Source: SIG607 sp045605385 (GTDB taxonomy: Bacteria; Bacillota; Clostridia; Oscillospirales; Acutalibacteraceae). From it: 64,000 nucleotides of DNA. The stretch is taken from contig JAZUPW010000020.1 in assembly GCA_045605385.1 (NCBI GenBank), forward strand, positions 32,964-96,963, written 5' to 3'. Positions 1 through 10,304 of this stretch are shown here, piece by piece. The position numbers and the translations under genes are program-made. Position 1 is the stretch's first letter. Each line of letters begins with the position of its first letter. The notes under the pieces are model-generated. The model did not search any database. It was not told the origin of the DNA and worked only from the letters and a program-made list of their open reading frames with translations.

Positions 1-3000
1 CCGCGTTAAAGGTTGTTTGAGTAAAGGGTATTGTAGCCTCTTTATCAAGATACCAACCCGCAAAATCAAAACCTACACGCTTTGGTGTTGTTTCGGGAAC
101 TGCTATAGTTTCGCCTGCTTTTCCGCAAACAAGAGCAGTATATCCGTCTTCCTGTGAATCAAAGAAAACATAGGGTTTTTCTAACTTTTCAACAACAAAG
201 TTGTCAAAGTCAAAATCCATTTTTATGCCTTCTTTAACGGTTTCATCCATACCCGAAAGTCCAAAGAAAAGCATATCGCCGTTTTCTTTCTTAAAATCGG
301 TAAAGAAAGTAACTTCGGCTTTTGTCCACTGTGTGTTATCTTTGTCCAGCACAACAGAAGCATACCTGTAAATTGCTATACTGTCGGTTAACCAGATGTT
401 AGAAGTATCGCCCGTAATAAACCAAGTTTTTGCGTCATCAGTTGTTCCGCCGTTAGCCTTATACATAAAACTTACCTTGTAGGCAGTTTTATTCTGTAAA
501 GCGCCAAGACGCGCAATGTTATCGTAAGCGCTGCTTATACGCTCTCTCCAATAAACAGGTTTACCCTTATTATTGTAATTTCTTATTACGTCGCCGTTAA
601 AATTAAAGTTAAGTTTATAGTTATCGTCATAACCAACACCGTCAGCGTTTACAATGCTCATATTCTCACCGAAACGGCCCGTATTGGTATCCTGATAAGC
701 ATAATTTTCAAAAGTAATGGGAAGCGTAGACCACCTTGCATAAGCGGTAATAAAGCCTTCCTTAATTTTTGTTTCGGTAAACGGAATTTCGCAATGTTTA
801 TCGCTGTACCAACCAAGGAACTCAGCCTTACCGTTAGTAAGGGTTGGGAATACAATATCTTCGCCAACTTCGCCTAACTGGAAGTCACCGTCTGCAGTTT
901 CAGCGTTAGCATCAAATAACACACCGTTAGCAGCAGGCACTTCAACAACGGTAACCTTATCTACAAAGGCATTAACAACGGTATCGGCTTCTTTTCTGAG
1001 TACCGAGAAAAGCACAAATAATTCATCGGGAGTACTTTTCGTGGTAGCGCCGAATCTTGTTGTAAGCATAACGGTTCTCTTAATATAACCTTTGCCTACA
1101 TCTTCGGTGGAGAAGTTTCTTGCGGTTTCATTGTAAACAACACTGCCGCCTTCAAAAATATTACTGCCGTGACCGGTTGCAAGACGAACACTAAAGGCGC
1201 TGTTCGCTTCTTCAATTTTTACCGTATAAGTAACAAGATATGTAGTATTGTCTTTAACTGTAAGAATAGCGGCGCGGTGGTCAAGGTTATTACTTCTCTG
1301 CCAGAAAAGTGTGTTGCCTTCCCACACCTTGTCGCCAACAAAATTAAAGTTAAGCGCAAAGTCGTCCTTTTCACCAACACCCTTTTCATTTTTAATACTG
1401 GTACTGGGTTTAAGGGAAGTATCCCAATTATAACCGTCAAACTCAACTATATCACCGGTCCACTTAGCATAAAGCACAACAAGACCGTCAGAAAATGTTT
1501 TTTCAGTAAACTTATTTGTTAATTCCTTATCGGTATACCAACCCTCAAAATTAAGACCGCTGTTTTCAACTTCGGGGAAAGTAATTTCAGCATCTTTTTC
1601 ACCAAAAACGTAAATGGGCGCTTCACTGGGCACATTTGTATTAAACGCAACAATACCGCCCGTTAATTCTACAACGGCAACCTTATCAACCAAAACGTCA
1701 ACCTTGGTTTCGGCTTTCTTTTCATCTACGTTAAATACAATATGTAAGTCATCGCCAACTTTAAAGCCGTTATCTAAGAAGTCGGTAACAAAAATGGTTT
1801 CAACCTTAACCCATTCTTCGCTTACGTCTTCTGCGCCAAAGGTTTTGGTTGTACTGTCATAAGACACCAAAGTACCCGGTTCAAAAATATTACTGCCGTG
1901 GCCTGTTACAAATTTTGCGTTAAAACCGCTGTTTGCTTCGTTAACCTTAATAAAATAAGTAACCTTATAAGCCGTATTATTTTTTAATTCAGCAAGAGGC
2001 GCTCTGTGGTCAATGCCGTTATTTCTCTGATAATAATAGGTAACGTTGTCACCTTCGGTTTTCCAAACGGAATCGCCGTCGAAATCAAAATGAAGCGCAG
2101 CGTTGCTATTATAACCTACGTTAGCGCCGTTTTCCACTTTAACGCTTACGGGCAAGAAACCGCTCCCGGAATAAGGTTCAAAGTCAATAACGGTACCGCC
2201 CCATTTTGCATATAAAACGGTAACACCCTCTTTAAAGGTAGTTTCGGTAAAAGGAACGGTACATTCCTTATCGGTAAACCAACCCAATAATACAAGACCG
2301 TTGTTATCAAGTTCGGGAATTTCAATAGCATCGCCCTCTTTACCGAAAAGAAAAAGAGTTTCCTGCTGTGAAATACCTGTGTTTAACTGAACAACTTCAT
2401 CTTCAACTGCGCTTACAACAACGTCGTCAACCAATATTTCAACCTTGGCATCCATAGATTTATCTATAACATTTAATGCAAGAATTAAATCATCACCGGT
2501 TTTATTACCTTGTTTAAATTCGGTAATCAAAATAGTTTCAACCTTTGTCCAGTCGCTTAAATCTTCATCTTTAGAAAAATATCTTTTTGTGCCTTCGTAA
2601 ATATTCATGGTATTTGCTTCCCACAAATTTCCCGAATGTCCCGTTAAAAATTTAAGTTCAAAATCGCTGTTAACGTTAACCGCTTTTACGTAATAACTGA
2701 TTTTGTAAACCGTTTTATCCAAAGGAGTACACAAAGCAGCAGTGTGGTCGTGTATAGCGTTTCTGTTGGCATAATAAACGTTATTGCCGTTATCAACCTT
2801 CCATACGTATTCACCCGCATAGTCATAGCAAAGCGCAGCATTGTCACCGCGGCCTATGCCTGCTTCATTTTTTGCTTTTACGCTTTTGCTTATAGAGGCA
2901 AAAGATTTAAAATCTATGGTTATATCCTCTGCAGCAGCGGCGCTAAAACTCATAGGCACAAATAAAGTGCTTAAAACCATTGCAAGCACCAGTGCAACAC

Positions 3001-3037
3001 CTATAAGTTTTACAAATAACTTACCGCTTGTTTTCAT
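1..3037 (-). CDS. Giant InlB-repeat/jelly-roll surface protein, unit 6 (3' end outside window)
   Basis: The frame is open from the ATG at 3037 to the window edge, so the C-terminus is missing. A good ribosome site (AAGGAGG) lies just upstream. A signal peptide (about residues 1-30) ends in a stretch of alanines. The rest alternates jelly-roll modules, each with a late VDxV/VDKV strand typical of CBM4_9-like folds, with InlB B-repeats recognised by GWYxDKE...PFTxTxF...YAKW. The last codons visible are inside such a repeat. It is paralogous to the five other giant proteins here, but it begins directly with a repeat-type jelly roll and lacks their N-terminal GYRLNN module and their paired B-repeats. 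Predicted role: surface-exposed glycan binding or adhesion. Family is clear; ligand unknown. Confidence 0.85.
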   Translation of the reverse strand, partial: MKTSGKLFVKLIGVALVLAMVLSTLFVPMSFSAAAAEDITIDFKSFASISKSVKAKNEAGIGRGDNAALCYDYAGEYVWKVDNGNNVYYANRNAIHDHTAALCTPLDKTVYKISYYVKAVNVNSDFELKFLTGHSGNLWEANTMNIYEGTKRYFSKDEDLSDWTKVETILITEFKQGNKTGDDLILALNVIDKSMDAKVEILVDDVVVSAVEDEVVQLNTGISQQETLFLFGKEGDAIEIPELDNNGLVLLGWFTDKECTVPFTETTFKEGVTVLYAKWGGTVIDFEPYSGSGFLPVSVKVENGANVGYNSNAALHFDFDGDSVWKTEGDNVTYYYQRNNGIDHRAPLAELKNNTAYKVTYFIKVNEANSGFNAKFVTGHGSNIFEPGTLVSYDSTTKTFGAEDVSEEWVKVETIFVTDFLDNGFKVGDDLHIVFNVDEKKAETKVDVLVDKVAVVELTGGIVAFNTNVPSEAPIYVFGEKDAEITFPEVENSGLNFEGWYTDKELTNKFTEKTFSDGLVVLYAKWTGDIVEFDGYNWDTSLKPSTSIKNEKGVGEKDDFALNFNFVGDKVWEGNTLFWQRSNNLDHRAAILTVKDNTTYLVTYTVKIEEANSAFSVRLATGHGSNIFEGGSVVYNETARNFSTEDVGKGYIKRTVMLTTRFGATTKSTPDELFVLFSVLRKEADTVVNAFVDKVTVVEVPAANGVLFDANAETADGDFQLGEVGEDIVFPTLTNGKAEFLGWYSDKHCEIPFTETKIKEGFITAYARWSTLPITFENYAYQDTNTGRFGENMSIVNADGVGYDDNYKLNFNFNGDVIRNYNNKGKPVYWRERISSAYDNIARLGALQNKTAYKVSFMYKANGGTTDDAKTWFITGDTSNIWLTDSIAIYRYASVVLDKDNTQWTKAEVTFFTDFKKENGDMLFFGLSGMDETVKEGIKMDFDFDNFVVEKLEKPYVFFDSQEDGYTALVCGKAGETIAVPETTPKRVGFDFAGWYLDKEATIPFTQTTFNA

Positions 3038-3076
3038 TATTCAAAAGCCTCCTTAAAGAGATATTTGTACATATTA

Positions 3077-3105
3077 ATTATAAACCCGATTATTAATTTT
3101 GTAAA
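3077..3105 (-). promoter_or_regulatory. Predicted sigma-A promoter of unit 6
   Basis: On the minus strand TTTACA (3105-3100) is followed after 17 bases by TATAAT (3082-3077). The ATG is about 40 bases further on at 3037. Confidence 0.65.
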
Positions 3106-3181
3106 TATAAATATCCTGTACTTTTAGTTCAAAAAATATAACAATTCTGCACTTTCCTACCAAATATTGACTTCTTTTTAT

Positions 3182-3219
3182 AAAAAATCACCCGTATTGC
3201 TTCAACACAATAAGGGTGA
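3182..3219 (-). terminator. Rho-independent terminator after unit 5
   Basis: A hairpin with arms TCACCC...GGGTGA, extended by a mostly paired second half, is followed by TTTTTT on the minus strand, 18 bases after the stop of the GH16 gene. Confidence 0.8.
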
Positions 3220-3236
3220 GATATATTTAGATAATA

Positions 3237-5111
3237 TTACGGAGAATAAGTAACGGGTTTATCCTTATAGAATATTTCGGTAGTACCCGATTCTTCCCAC
3301 TGACCCCAGCTTGTAGCAAGCTGGCTGTTAATGGAATCGGTCTGGTAAACTCTTATATAATCAAGAGCAACCTCGCAATATTCAGGGTCACCTTCCTTAT
3401 ATGCCGCACCGTAACCGGCTTCGCACATCTGAGCAGAAAGAATCATATAAGTAAGCATTTTATGAACTGAAACGCTCATTTCATCTTTGAAATCATAAGT
3501 ACAGTAAACCTTACCGTCAAATGCAAACTTCATACACTCATCATCCCAGTAGAATGTGTAGGTGTGGAAATCATCTGAAAGTAAATCGCCGTAGCGGTCT
3601 TTACTGTATTTAACCGCCTTATTATTACCCTCGGTATTATATTTAGAAACACCGTCCATAGAGTTATGGGCACTTGTAAGCGCTTTACCTGTTTCATCGT
3701 AGTCGGTCCACCAACGGTGAATGTTAGAAGCAAACCAGTTTTCGCTACCAAAGGTTTCAATAAGGTCAACTTCGGTCATACAACTTCTTCTGAGGTCGCC
3801 GTAACGGGTACGAAGACCGTCAATACCTGCGCCGTTAAGCCAGATAGCAAAAGAAAGCGGAGCTTTGGGGAACTTAACACGTGCTTCCAGAACACCGTAC
3901 TTATAAAGCATAGAATGATAAGTAGATGCCGTAGCGCCTGCGAAGTCTTTTTCGCCTATCTTCATACCTGCAAGTTTCATACTGCCATCAGACTGATAAG
4001 CAAGTTTATACGGGAACTCCTTGCCGAAAGCGGTTGTATAACCCGAACTTGTGTTCTTCGGAGTAGAAAGATAGGTAGTACCGCCCAAAGAAGATGTACG
4101 CGGTCTGTATTCCTGAGAGTTGTAGTCGCCCCAAACAGTAAGGTCAATGTTAGAACCTTCAAACTCATCAAAGAAGTTTAAAGTATAAACGCCCTCTTCT
4201 TCTTTATCGTACTTGCCGTTAATTACGTAACCGTCAGACCAGTTAAAACCTTCGCCTGTTTTAGATTCTTCAATTAAATCGGCAAGATGCTTAACACCTC
4301 TGTAAAGAGCAAGTTCACTTCCGCCCTTTACAACAAGTTTTTTGCCAACAACTTTAATAATATAGTTGTCGCCTTCAACGGTAACACTCTTGCTTTCTTC
4401 ACGTGAAGTATCGCCAATAAGAACTTCATATTCTTGTGTTTCATCAATATCTTCTATATAGTTAAGAGTAAAACCGTTATTCTTGTAAAACTCAATGAAT
4501 CTTTCAACTTCCATACCGGCAAGATATGTCATCTTAACAGGTTTAACAACTGTAAACAAACCAAGGTTTGTACCTGCAACAACGTTACCAACAGTTTTTA
4601 TATCGGGCTGATATAAGAATTCATATCCGTTTTCAAGTTTCTGCCAATCTTCAGCAGACACGCAGAAAGTTTTAACAAACCATTCAGCAGCTACACCTAT
4701 CATTTCATTGGTAAGAGCCTGAACGCAAACCTTATTGTTAATAACCTTAATAATAAAGTCGTAGTTGTTGTTCTGACGGCTTGAAGTAAGAACTTCTAAA
4801 GCCTGAGCCGATTCGGGTCGGTTAGTGTTACCAATAAGAACTTCGGTTGCGCCGTCTACAGCTTCAACAACGTTGTCCTTAACAATGGTAATTTTGCAAG
4901 AGAAATTATCTCTCATCGCAGCGCGGATGTCTTTAGCAGCTTTTTCAACAGCGCTTGTAGACTCAGCGCCGCGAACAACTGTATAAATAAATCTTCCGTC
5001 TTCGCTTATTTCATACGGAATAGAAGCGTTACCGCCAATAGAGCAGGCAGAAAGAACGGTAACTGCCAAACTGAAACAAAGTATTAAACTAATAATTCTT
5101 TTTATATTCAT
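3237..5111 (-). CDS. GH16 lipoprotein, unit 5
   Basis: A 624-residue predicted lipoprotein with lipobox LSAC, so Cys23 would be lipidated and the enzyme held at the outer face of the membrane. Residues 40-150 and 195-285 are two related alpha/beta modules, each with a VLIG(N/D)T(N/S)RxES motif; they recall the small N-terminal domains of GH20/GH67 enzymes (inference). From about residue 309 a GH16 jelly roll starts with FDEFEG, carries the catalytic motif TEVDLIE (Glu447 nucleophile, Asp449, Glu452 acid/base) and ends with the family's LDYIRVYQ strand near 587. GH16 enzymes cut beta-1,3/1,4-glucans or galactans; the substrate here cannot be told. The start is 20 bases after the giant-protein gene, with its own AAGGAAGG site, so the pair is an operon. 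Confidence 0.88.
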   Translation of the reverse strand: MNIKRIISLILCFSLAVTVLSACSIGGNASIPYEISEDGRFIYTVVRGAESTSAVEKAAKDIRAAMRDNFSCKITIVKDNVVEAVDGATEVLIGNTNRPESAQALEVLTSSRQNNNYDFIIKVINNKVCVQALTNEMIGVAAEWFVKTFCVSAEDWQKLENGYEFLYQPDIKTVGNVVAGTNLGLFTVVKPVKMTYLAGMEVERFIEFYKNNGFTLNYIEDIDETQEYEVLIGDTSREESKSVTVEGDNYIIKVVGKKLVVKGGSELALYRGVKHLADLIEESKTGEGFNWSDGYVINGKYDKEEEGVYTLNFFDEFEGSNIDLTVWGDYNSQEYRPRTSSLGGTTYLSTPKNTSSGYTTAFGKEFPYKLAYQSDGSMKLAGMKIGEKDFAGATASTYHSMLYKYGVLEARVKFPKAPLSFAIWLNGAGIDGLRTRYGDLRRSCMTEVDLIETFGSENWFASNIHRWWTDYDETGKALTSAHNSMDGVSKYNTEGNNKAVKYSKDRYGDLLSDDFHTYTFYWDDECMKFAFDGKVYCTYDFKDEMSVSVHKMLTYMILSAQMCEAGYGAAYKEGDPEYCEVALDYIRVYQTDSINSQLATSWGQWEESGTTEIFYKDKPVTYSP

Positions 5112-5131
5112 TTTTTGTTACCTTCCTTTCC

Positions 5132-8100
5132 TTATGCTTTTTTAGCCTTACGTTTTTTAAGAACTATTACCAGAATAACTGCAGCAGCAATTACTACAAG
5201 TGCAGCGCCGCCGATAATAACGTAAAGCATATTAAACGCGCCGTTTGTCTTATTAAGCAAAGATTCATCAATAATAGAATCAACGTCTATTACTACAGCA
5301 GGCAAATCAACAAGGTTGCCGTTTGCATCTCTCTTTGCAGGAACGTATTCTGTATAATCTACAGAACTTGAAAGCGGAGTATCCTTTTCAACCCAGTTAA
5401 TAACAACGTCATCAATAAAGAGTTCGCAGTAACCGGGTGTCTGAATTGCAAGGAATGCTTCAACAGAGTTAAAGGTGTAAGTAATTTCGTGCCATTCACC
5501 GTCAAGAAGGTCTTTAATTGCAACTATAGCGTGGTAATCACCCGTGGTAGTCCAAGCGTAGTACGGGTTCTTACAGGATGCTATCTTAACAGCGCCGTCG
5601 GTCTGGAAATACTTGCCTAATTTCACCTTCATTGTTAACGTGTAACGTTCGGTATTAGAAAGCATCTTATCCTGTGTAACAAGCTGAGCATTTTCAAAGT
5701 ACATAGAAGTACCTTTTCTGTGAAGCGCATATCTGCCCGAAGTTACGTTGTCTTTAGAATTACCTTCTTTGTTTGCATCGTAAAGTTCATAGTCGTAGTC
5801 GGCAGCAGAATAGTCACCGTGCGATTCAAGAAGTTCTTTATAACCTTTTTCAAAGTCCATAACTGTTTTCAAACGAACAAAGTTTGCAACAATTCTTAAC
5901 TTTTCTTCGCTGAATACCATCTTATCGGGGGTAAGCATATCGCTGTTATTGTTAGCATCGAAATACTTATAACCCTGGAACTTGTGGTTGTCGTACTTGG
6001 GATTTGAAGGCAACTGGTTAGCAAAACTGCTTCCAATTTTACCTGTTACGTACATAGGAACAGCATCACAGCCGCCATTATCAATTACGTAACCGGTGTG
6101 GCCTTCAGGCAATGTTGTTATTTCAATGTCATCGAAATAAAGCATAAAGTCCTGACCGCCGTCTACAATAAGGAATAAGTATTCACTTTCTTCAACAATG
6201 TTTTTGGGGTTAATAACCAAGGCGCCTGTTTTCCATACGCCAACGTCTTCCATAATGTTAATAATATAGTCGTCGGTAAGTTTAGCATTCCTGTGGTAAC
6301 GGTTGTGGCTGTGACCTGCCCAGAACGAAACCTTGGCATCGCCGCTACCCTGTTTTTCAACGTAATACTTAAAGGTTACAACATACTGTCTTGTAGCATC
6401 AAGTTTGAATATTTCGTTACCGTCACCAACGCAAATACCTTCCCACTTATTACCGCACTTATCGGGGTCGCGGTCGAAGAAGAATGCGTGTGTGCCCGAA
6501 TAAGCGAAATCAAATTCGCCCCATCCGTTTGCAATATCCCACAAGAACCAGCCCTGAGGATTGCTGAACTGGAAGTTTTCAAGAGTATAAAGAACCTTGT
6601 TGGATTTTTCATAACCTGCAAAAGCAGCTAATCTGTCGCCTTCTTCAAAGATTTTCTTTGTGAACGGAATTGTACATTCCTTATCGGCAAACCAACCTGT
6701 GAAGGTATAACCAACTCTAACAGGAACACTTGCGGGGCCTTTAATTTCGCCGCCTACAGTACCCTGTATAACCTGTGAATAAGCGCTGTTTAATCCATCG
6801 TAATGAATGTAAGGTGCTTCTAATTCAATAATAAGAACGTTATCAATATCTACACCTGCAATGTATTCTTTACCGCCCTTTAATGCGCCAAACTGCATAT
6901 AAAGAGTATTGCCTTCTTTAACGTCTAAGAAATCGGTGTAAATAACGGTTTCTGCATACTGCCACTGTGTTTCTTTAGCAGCGGCAACGTTTTTGGTATG
7001 GAATAGGTTTACGTAACTGGAAGGTTCCCAGATACTACCGCTACGAGAAAGCGCAAACTGAATTAAAGTATCAACGTTTGCATCGGGCGCAGATTTATAA
7101 TAGTATCCTATTCTATAAGCAGTGTGATTCTTTAACTTATCGTTAATACGAACACAGTTATCACGGTAAGAAGTTATCTTACCGCCCCAGTATTCAACGG
7201 TACCGTCGGGTTTTTCTTCTTTTACAGCGCCGCCGTTTCCGTAGAAGGAAAGTTTAGCGTTATCATCGTAACCAACGCCTTCGCCCTTAACAACGTTAAC
7301 AAGTTTACCCTGTTCAAGAATCTGCTTGGAATCAAGTTTAAAGTTTTCAAAGGTTTCGGCATAGCCTTCCCATTTAGCATAGAATCTCTGATATCCGCTA
7401 ACAAGTTTTGTTGCGGTTACCTTATTAGTATGCGCAGCATCGGTGTACCAGCCAAGGAACTGAAGACCGCCGTTTCTAAGTTCGGGGAACTTAATTTCGT
7501 CGCCTTCTTCACCAAACTGATATTTTAATGTATCGCCTATAATACCTGTATCGAAAGCGGCATAAGCGCCTGTTGCTTCAACAATTTCAATACGGTCTAC
7601 CAAAGCGTCAACCTTTGTCTGTGCGTTAGGATTAAGCACGTTAAAGAACAAATAAAGGTCGTCAAAATGTGTATTTATGTAATCGGCAGTAACGGTGAAT
7701 TCTTTTGAAATCCAACCTTTTCCTGCTTCTTCTTTAGAAATAACTGTTTTGGTTTCGGTAAAGGGCGCAGAGCCTTCCCAGATGTTACCGTCGTGAGCCA
7801 TACCAAGCATAATTTCAAAGTCGGCATTGGCATAATTAACCTTTACGTAATACTTAATGGTATAAATGCTCTTATCAGGAAGCGCAATTAAAGCCAGGCA
7901 ATAATCGTTTGCTGTGGTTCTTACGTAGAAGGGCTGTTTCATTTCAGGGTTGATTTTGCTGCCTTCGTAATCAAGGCTTAAAGCATAATCATCGTCATAA
8001 CCAACGCCCGCTTCGTTTTTAATGCTTAATGACCATTTAGTAAAGTAATTTGCTCTGAAATCCTTAAACGAAACAACCTTACCTGCCCATTTTGCATAAA

Positions 8101-9964
8101 CGGTAATGGGTTCTCTGCCAAATGTTGTACCGTTAAATTTAACGGTACATGCGCTGTCTAAATACCAGCCGCCAAAGGGATACTCGCCTTCGGGAGTATA
8201 GTTTTCAATACTATCGCCGCGGTTACCCTTAACGGTTATATCAGGTCTGCCATCGTTATGTACGTAAGTAATGGTAGATTCATAAGGCTGAGTGGTTTTG
8301 AATACTACGTTATCAATATATACGGTAGCATTACATTTTTCCGATAATATCATTACAAAATGAACTGCAGTATTATCGGGCTGACCGTATTTCATTGTAA
8401 AGCTGAATTTACCTTCATGCCAAGCGCCGTCCTTATCGGCAGAAGTAATATCAAACTTAGCGCCCTGAGTAGCCTTGAAGTCTACTCTTGCGCCTTGCCA
8501 GATGTTAGTAGCAGCGCCGTTAACGGGGAAAACGGTAAATGTTACGTTTTCGGGTAAATCTTCTACGTAATAGTCAAAGGTAACGTCGTAAACTCGTTTT
8601 TCTTCAAGCATAATACCGTGCATAACAGCGGTGCTGTCTATTGTGCCGTATTTGTTGGTATCATACTTATTTGTGTTAACGTCCCAGTTATACTTGTTAA
8701 CTTTACCTCTGTCGTTTCCTGTGGGGTCAGCAACAATGCTCATCATCTTACCGTAAGCCCATTCGCTTACACCGGTATTATAATTTTCAAAACTCTGAAC
8801 CTGATCAGGAATTTCGCTTAACCATTTTGCAAAAACATCATAACTTGAATAACCGAAAGTTGTTGCGGTAAACGCTTCAGTATAACTTTCAGTTGTGTAC
8901 CAACCCATAAACCAGTTAGCAGCAGGACTGTTAATTAAATCAACCGGTTCTTCGGGATATACAATAGTTTCGCCCGCAACACCTGTTACAGGAATAATTA
9001 TATTGTTATGAGTATCAACAAAAGTAACGGTTACAGGTGCTTTCCAGAAAGTGTATAAAGTCTGAATATTTTTCTTAAAGGTAACGTTTTCAGCCTGTGT
9101 AGTTCTGTCGGCATCAACAAACCAACCCTTGAATTCGTGCGTTGGGTCAGTACCTTCAAGTGTGGGAAGTTCTACGGCAGAATCCAGTTCACCCGTAACA
9201 ACTTCGGTTGTACCGTAATATTCATCTACAAGTATCACCGCGCCCTTTGAAGCGCTTAATTTTGTTACCTGTACGTCATCAACAACAAATTCCAGACCGT
9301 AATGTGTGGCAGCAAAGAAACCTAAGTTGTTATCTGTGTCCGCAGCAAATTCATCGGGGGTTGTAAACACGTAAGTAAGTTCATAAGTATCTCTGCCAAC
9401 AGTATGCTGTTTTACACCTGCGGCTGTGGTAAGTTTAAAGGTACCGTTTTCTTTATCTTCCTGCGGAACTCTGTCTGCAGTAAATACGTCGGAAACGGTT
9501 GTTTTCATAGTGCCAATAGGGTTACCGTCGCCGCCTGCAGCAAAACCGTAGCCAAGTTTTAAATAACTTGTGGCATTTTCGGCAATTGCAGCAGTCTTAA
9601 TAGGAGCAGCAAGTACGTTAAGCTTGAAAGAAACTATATAAGTAGAGTTTGTTTCAAGTTTGTATTCGCCGTCAGCGTTATTAAGTCGGTATCCGCCGCC
9701 CGTACCCCATGCAACAGGGTTGCCGTGTAGCCAGCCAACACCTCTGACACCGTTAGATGCATCAAAAGTATGTAATGCCCAACTGGTGCAGTTTGCCGCA
9801 TCTGTACCATCAAAATTGAAGGTAACGGTTTTGTTATCCTCAACAGGAATGGCAGCTGCATTTGCGCTAAAGCTCATAGGCACGTAAAGCGCACTTACAA
9901 GTAAAGTAAGTACGCAAATAACACCAAGAACTTTTGCAAACAATTTACTGTTTTGTTTTCTCAT
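5132..9964 (-). CDS. Giant InlB-repeat/jelly-roll surface protein, unit 5
   Basis: A 1,610-residue protein. A signal peptide (1-37) precedes an N-terminal jelly roll containing GYRLNN. Two consecutive B-repeats end near residues 310 and 381. Jelly-roll modules then alternate with B-repeats ending near 625, 864 and 1115. After a further jelly roll (FSNPQGWF) come a degenerate repeat (DNGGCDAVPMYV...) and a C-terminal jelly roll ending in LFIDDVVI. A juxtamembrane segment with EYVPAKRDANGNL leads to one membrane helix (about 1578-1601) and the tail KKRKAKKA. No LPXTG motif or dockerin is present. Jelly rolls ending in a VDNV-type strand are typical carbohydrate-binding folds, and InlB B-repeats (PF09479) are beta-grasp spacers; a glycan-binding stalk is inference. 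ATG is preceded by AAAGGAG. Confidence 0.85.
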   Translation of the reverse strand: MRKQNSKLFAKVLGVICVLTLLVSALYVPMSFSANAAAIPVEDNKTVTFNFDGTDAANCTSWALHTFDASNGVRGVGWLHGNPVAWGTGGGYRLNNADGEYKLETNSTYIVSFKLNVLAAPIKTAAIAENATSYLKLGYGFAAGGDGNPIGTMKTTVSDVFTADRVPQEDKENGTFKLTTAAGVKQHTVGRDTYELTYVFTTPDEFAADTDNNLGFFAATHYGLEFVVDDVQVTKLSASKGAVILVDEYYGTTEVVTGELDSAVELPTLEGTDPTHEFKGWFVDADRTTQAENVTFKKNIQTLYTFWKAPVTVTFVDTHNNIIIPVTGVAGETIVYPEEPVDLINSPAANWFMGWYTTESYTEAFTATTFGYSSYDVFAKWLSEIPDQVQSFENYNTGVSEWAYGKMMSIVADPTGNDRGKVNKYNWDVNTNKYDTNKYGTIDSTAVMHGIMLEEKRVYDVTFDYYVEDLPENVTFTVFPVNGAATNIWQGARVDFKATQGAKFDITSADKDGAWHEGKFSFTMKYGQPDNTAVHFVMILSEKCNATVYIDNVVFKTTQPYESTITYVHNDGRPDITVKGNRGDSIENYTPEGEYPFGGWYLDSACTVKFNGTTFGREPITVYAKWAGKVVSFKDFRANYFTKWSLSIKNEAGVGYDDDYALSLDYEGSKINPEMKQPFYVRTTANDYCLALIALPDKSIYTIKYYVKVNYANADFEIMLGMAHDGNIWEGSAPFTETKTVISKEEAGKGWISKEFTVTADYINTHFDDLYLFFNVLNPNAQTKVDALVDRIEIVEATGAYAAFDTGIIGDTLKYQFGEEGDEIKFPELRNGGLQFLGWYTDAAHTNKVTATKLVSGYQRFYAKWEGYAETFENFKLDSKQILEQGKLVNVVKGEGVGYDDNAKLSFYGNGGAVKEEKPDGTVEYWGGKITSYRDNCVRINDKLKNHTAYRIGYYYKSAPDANVDTLIQFALSRSGSIWEPSSYVNLFHTKNVAAAKETQWQYAETVIYTDFLDVKEGNTLYMQFGALKGGKEYIAGVDIDNVLIIELEAPYIHYDGLNSAYSQVIQGTVGGEIKGPASVPVRVGYTFTGWFADKECTIPFTKKIFEEGDRLAAFAGYEKSNKVLYTLENFQFSNPQGWFLWDIANGWGEFDFAYSGTHAFFFDRDPDKCGNKWEGICVGDGNEIFKLDATRQYVVTFKYYVEKQGSGDAKVSFWAGHSHNRYHRNAKLTDDYIINIMEDVGVWKTGALVINPKNIVEESEYLFLIVDGGQDFMLYFDDIEITTLPEGHTGYVIDNGGCDAVPMYVTGKIGSSFANQLPSNPKYDNHKFQGYKYFDANNNSDMLTPDKMVFSEEKLRIVANFVRLKTVMDFEKGYKELLESHGDYSAADYDYELYDANKEGNSKDNVTSGRYALHRKGTSMYFENAQLVTQDKMLSNTERYTLTMKVKLGKYFQTDGAVKIASCKNPYYAWTTTGDYHAIVAIKDLLDGEWHEITYTFNSVEAFLAIQTPGYCELFIDDVVINWVEKDTPLSSSVDYTEYVPAKRDANGNLVDLPAVVIDVDSIIDESLLNKTNGAFNMLYVIIGGAALVVIAAAVILVIVLKKRKAKKA

Positions 9965-10000
9965 TCTTTTTACTCCTTTGCATATTTAATTATTGATTAT

Positions 10001-10029
10001 ATCATACAATGACACAACTTATATGTCAA
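10001..10029 (-). promoter_or_regulatory. Predicted sigma-A promoter of unit 5
   Basis: Consensus TTGACA (10029-10024), 17-base spacer, TATGAT (10006-10001) on the minus strand. The TTGACATATA string occurs a second time about 16 bases further upstream. Confidence 0.75.
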
Positions 10030-10262
10030 GAATTTTTTATATGTCAAACCATAAAATATCACTAATTATCTTTTCAAAAAAAATTACATAAATATTTTAC
10101 AATAACAAAAAACAAATGTAAATGGAAATTTATAAAAACAATATGGAAATTTGTGTCTATAAAAAGTCTATGCATAATAATATCATAATAGGAGGTAAAA
10201 GTAAATGTCAATTTCAAAACATTTGTAAATTTCAAAACAAAACTTGTTGCGTTTTTGCACAC

Positions 10263-10298
10263 AAAAAAATCAGCCCTGAATTTTCAAGGCTGATTTTT
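10263..10298 (-). terminator. Rho-independent terminator after unit 4
   Basis: The hairpin AATCAGCC...GGCTGATT with a T-run lies 7 bases after the stop of the unit 4 GH16 gene. The rest of the gap between units 4 and 5 (10030-10262) is AT-rich and shows no gene. Confidence 0.85.
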
Positions 10299-10304
10299 AA
10301 ATCA

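Noticed and set aside
10030..10262. Small gene or RNA in the gap between units 4 and 5
   Set aside because: The stretch is AT-rich with repeated short A/T strings and no supported reading frame, ribosome site or stable structure.
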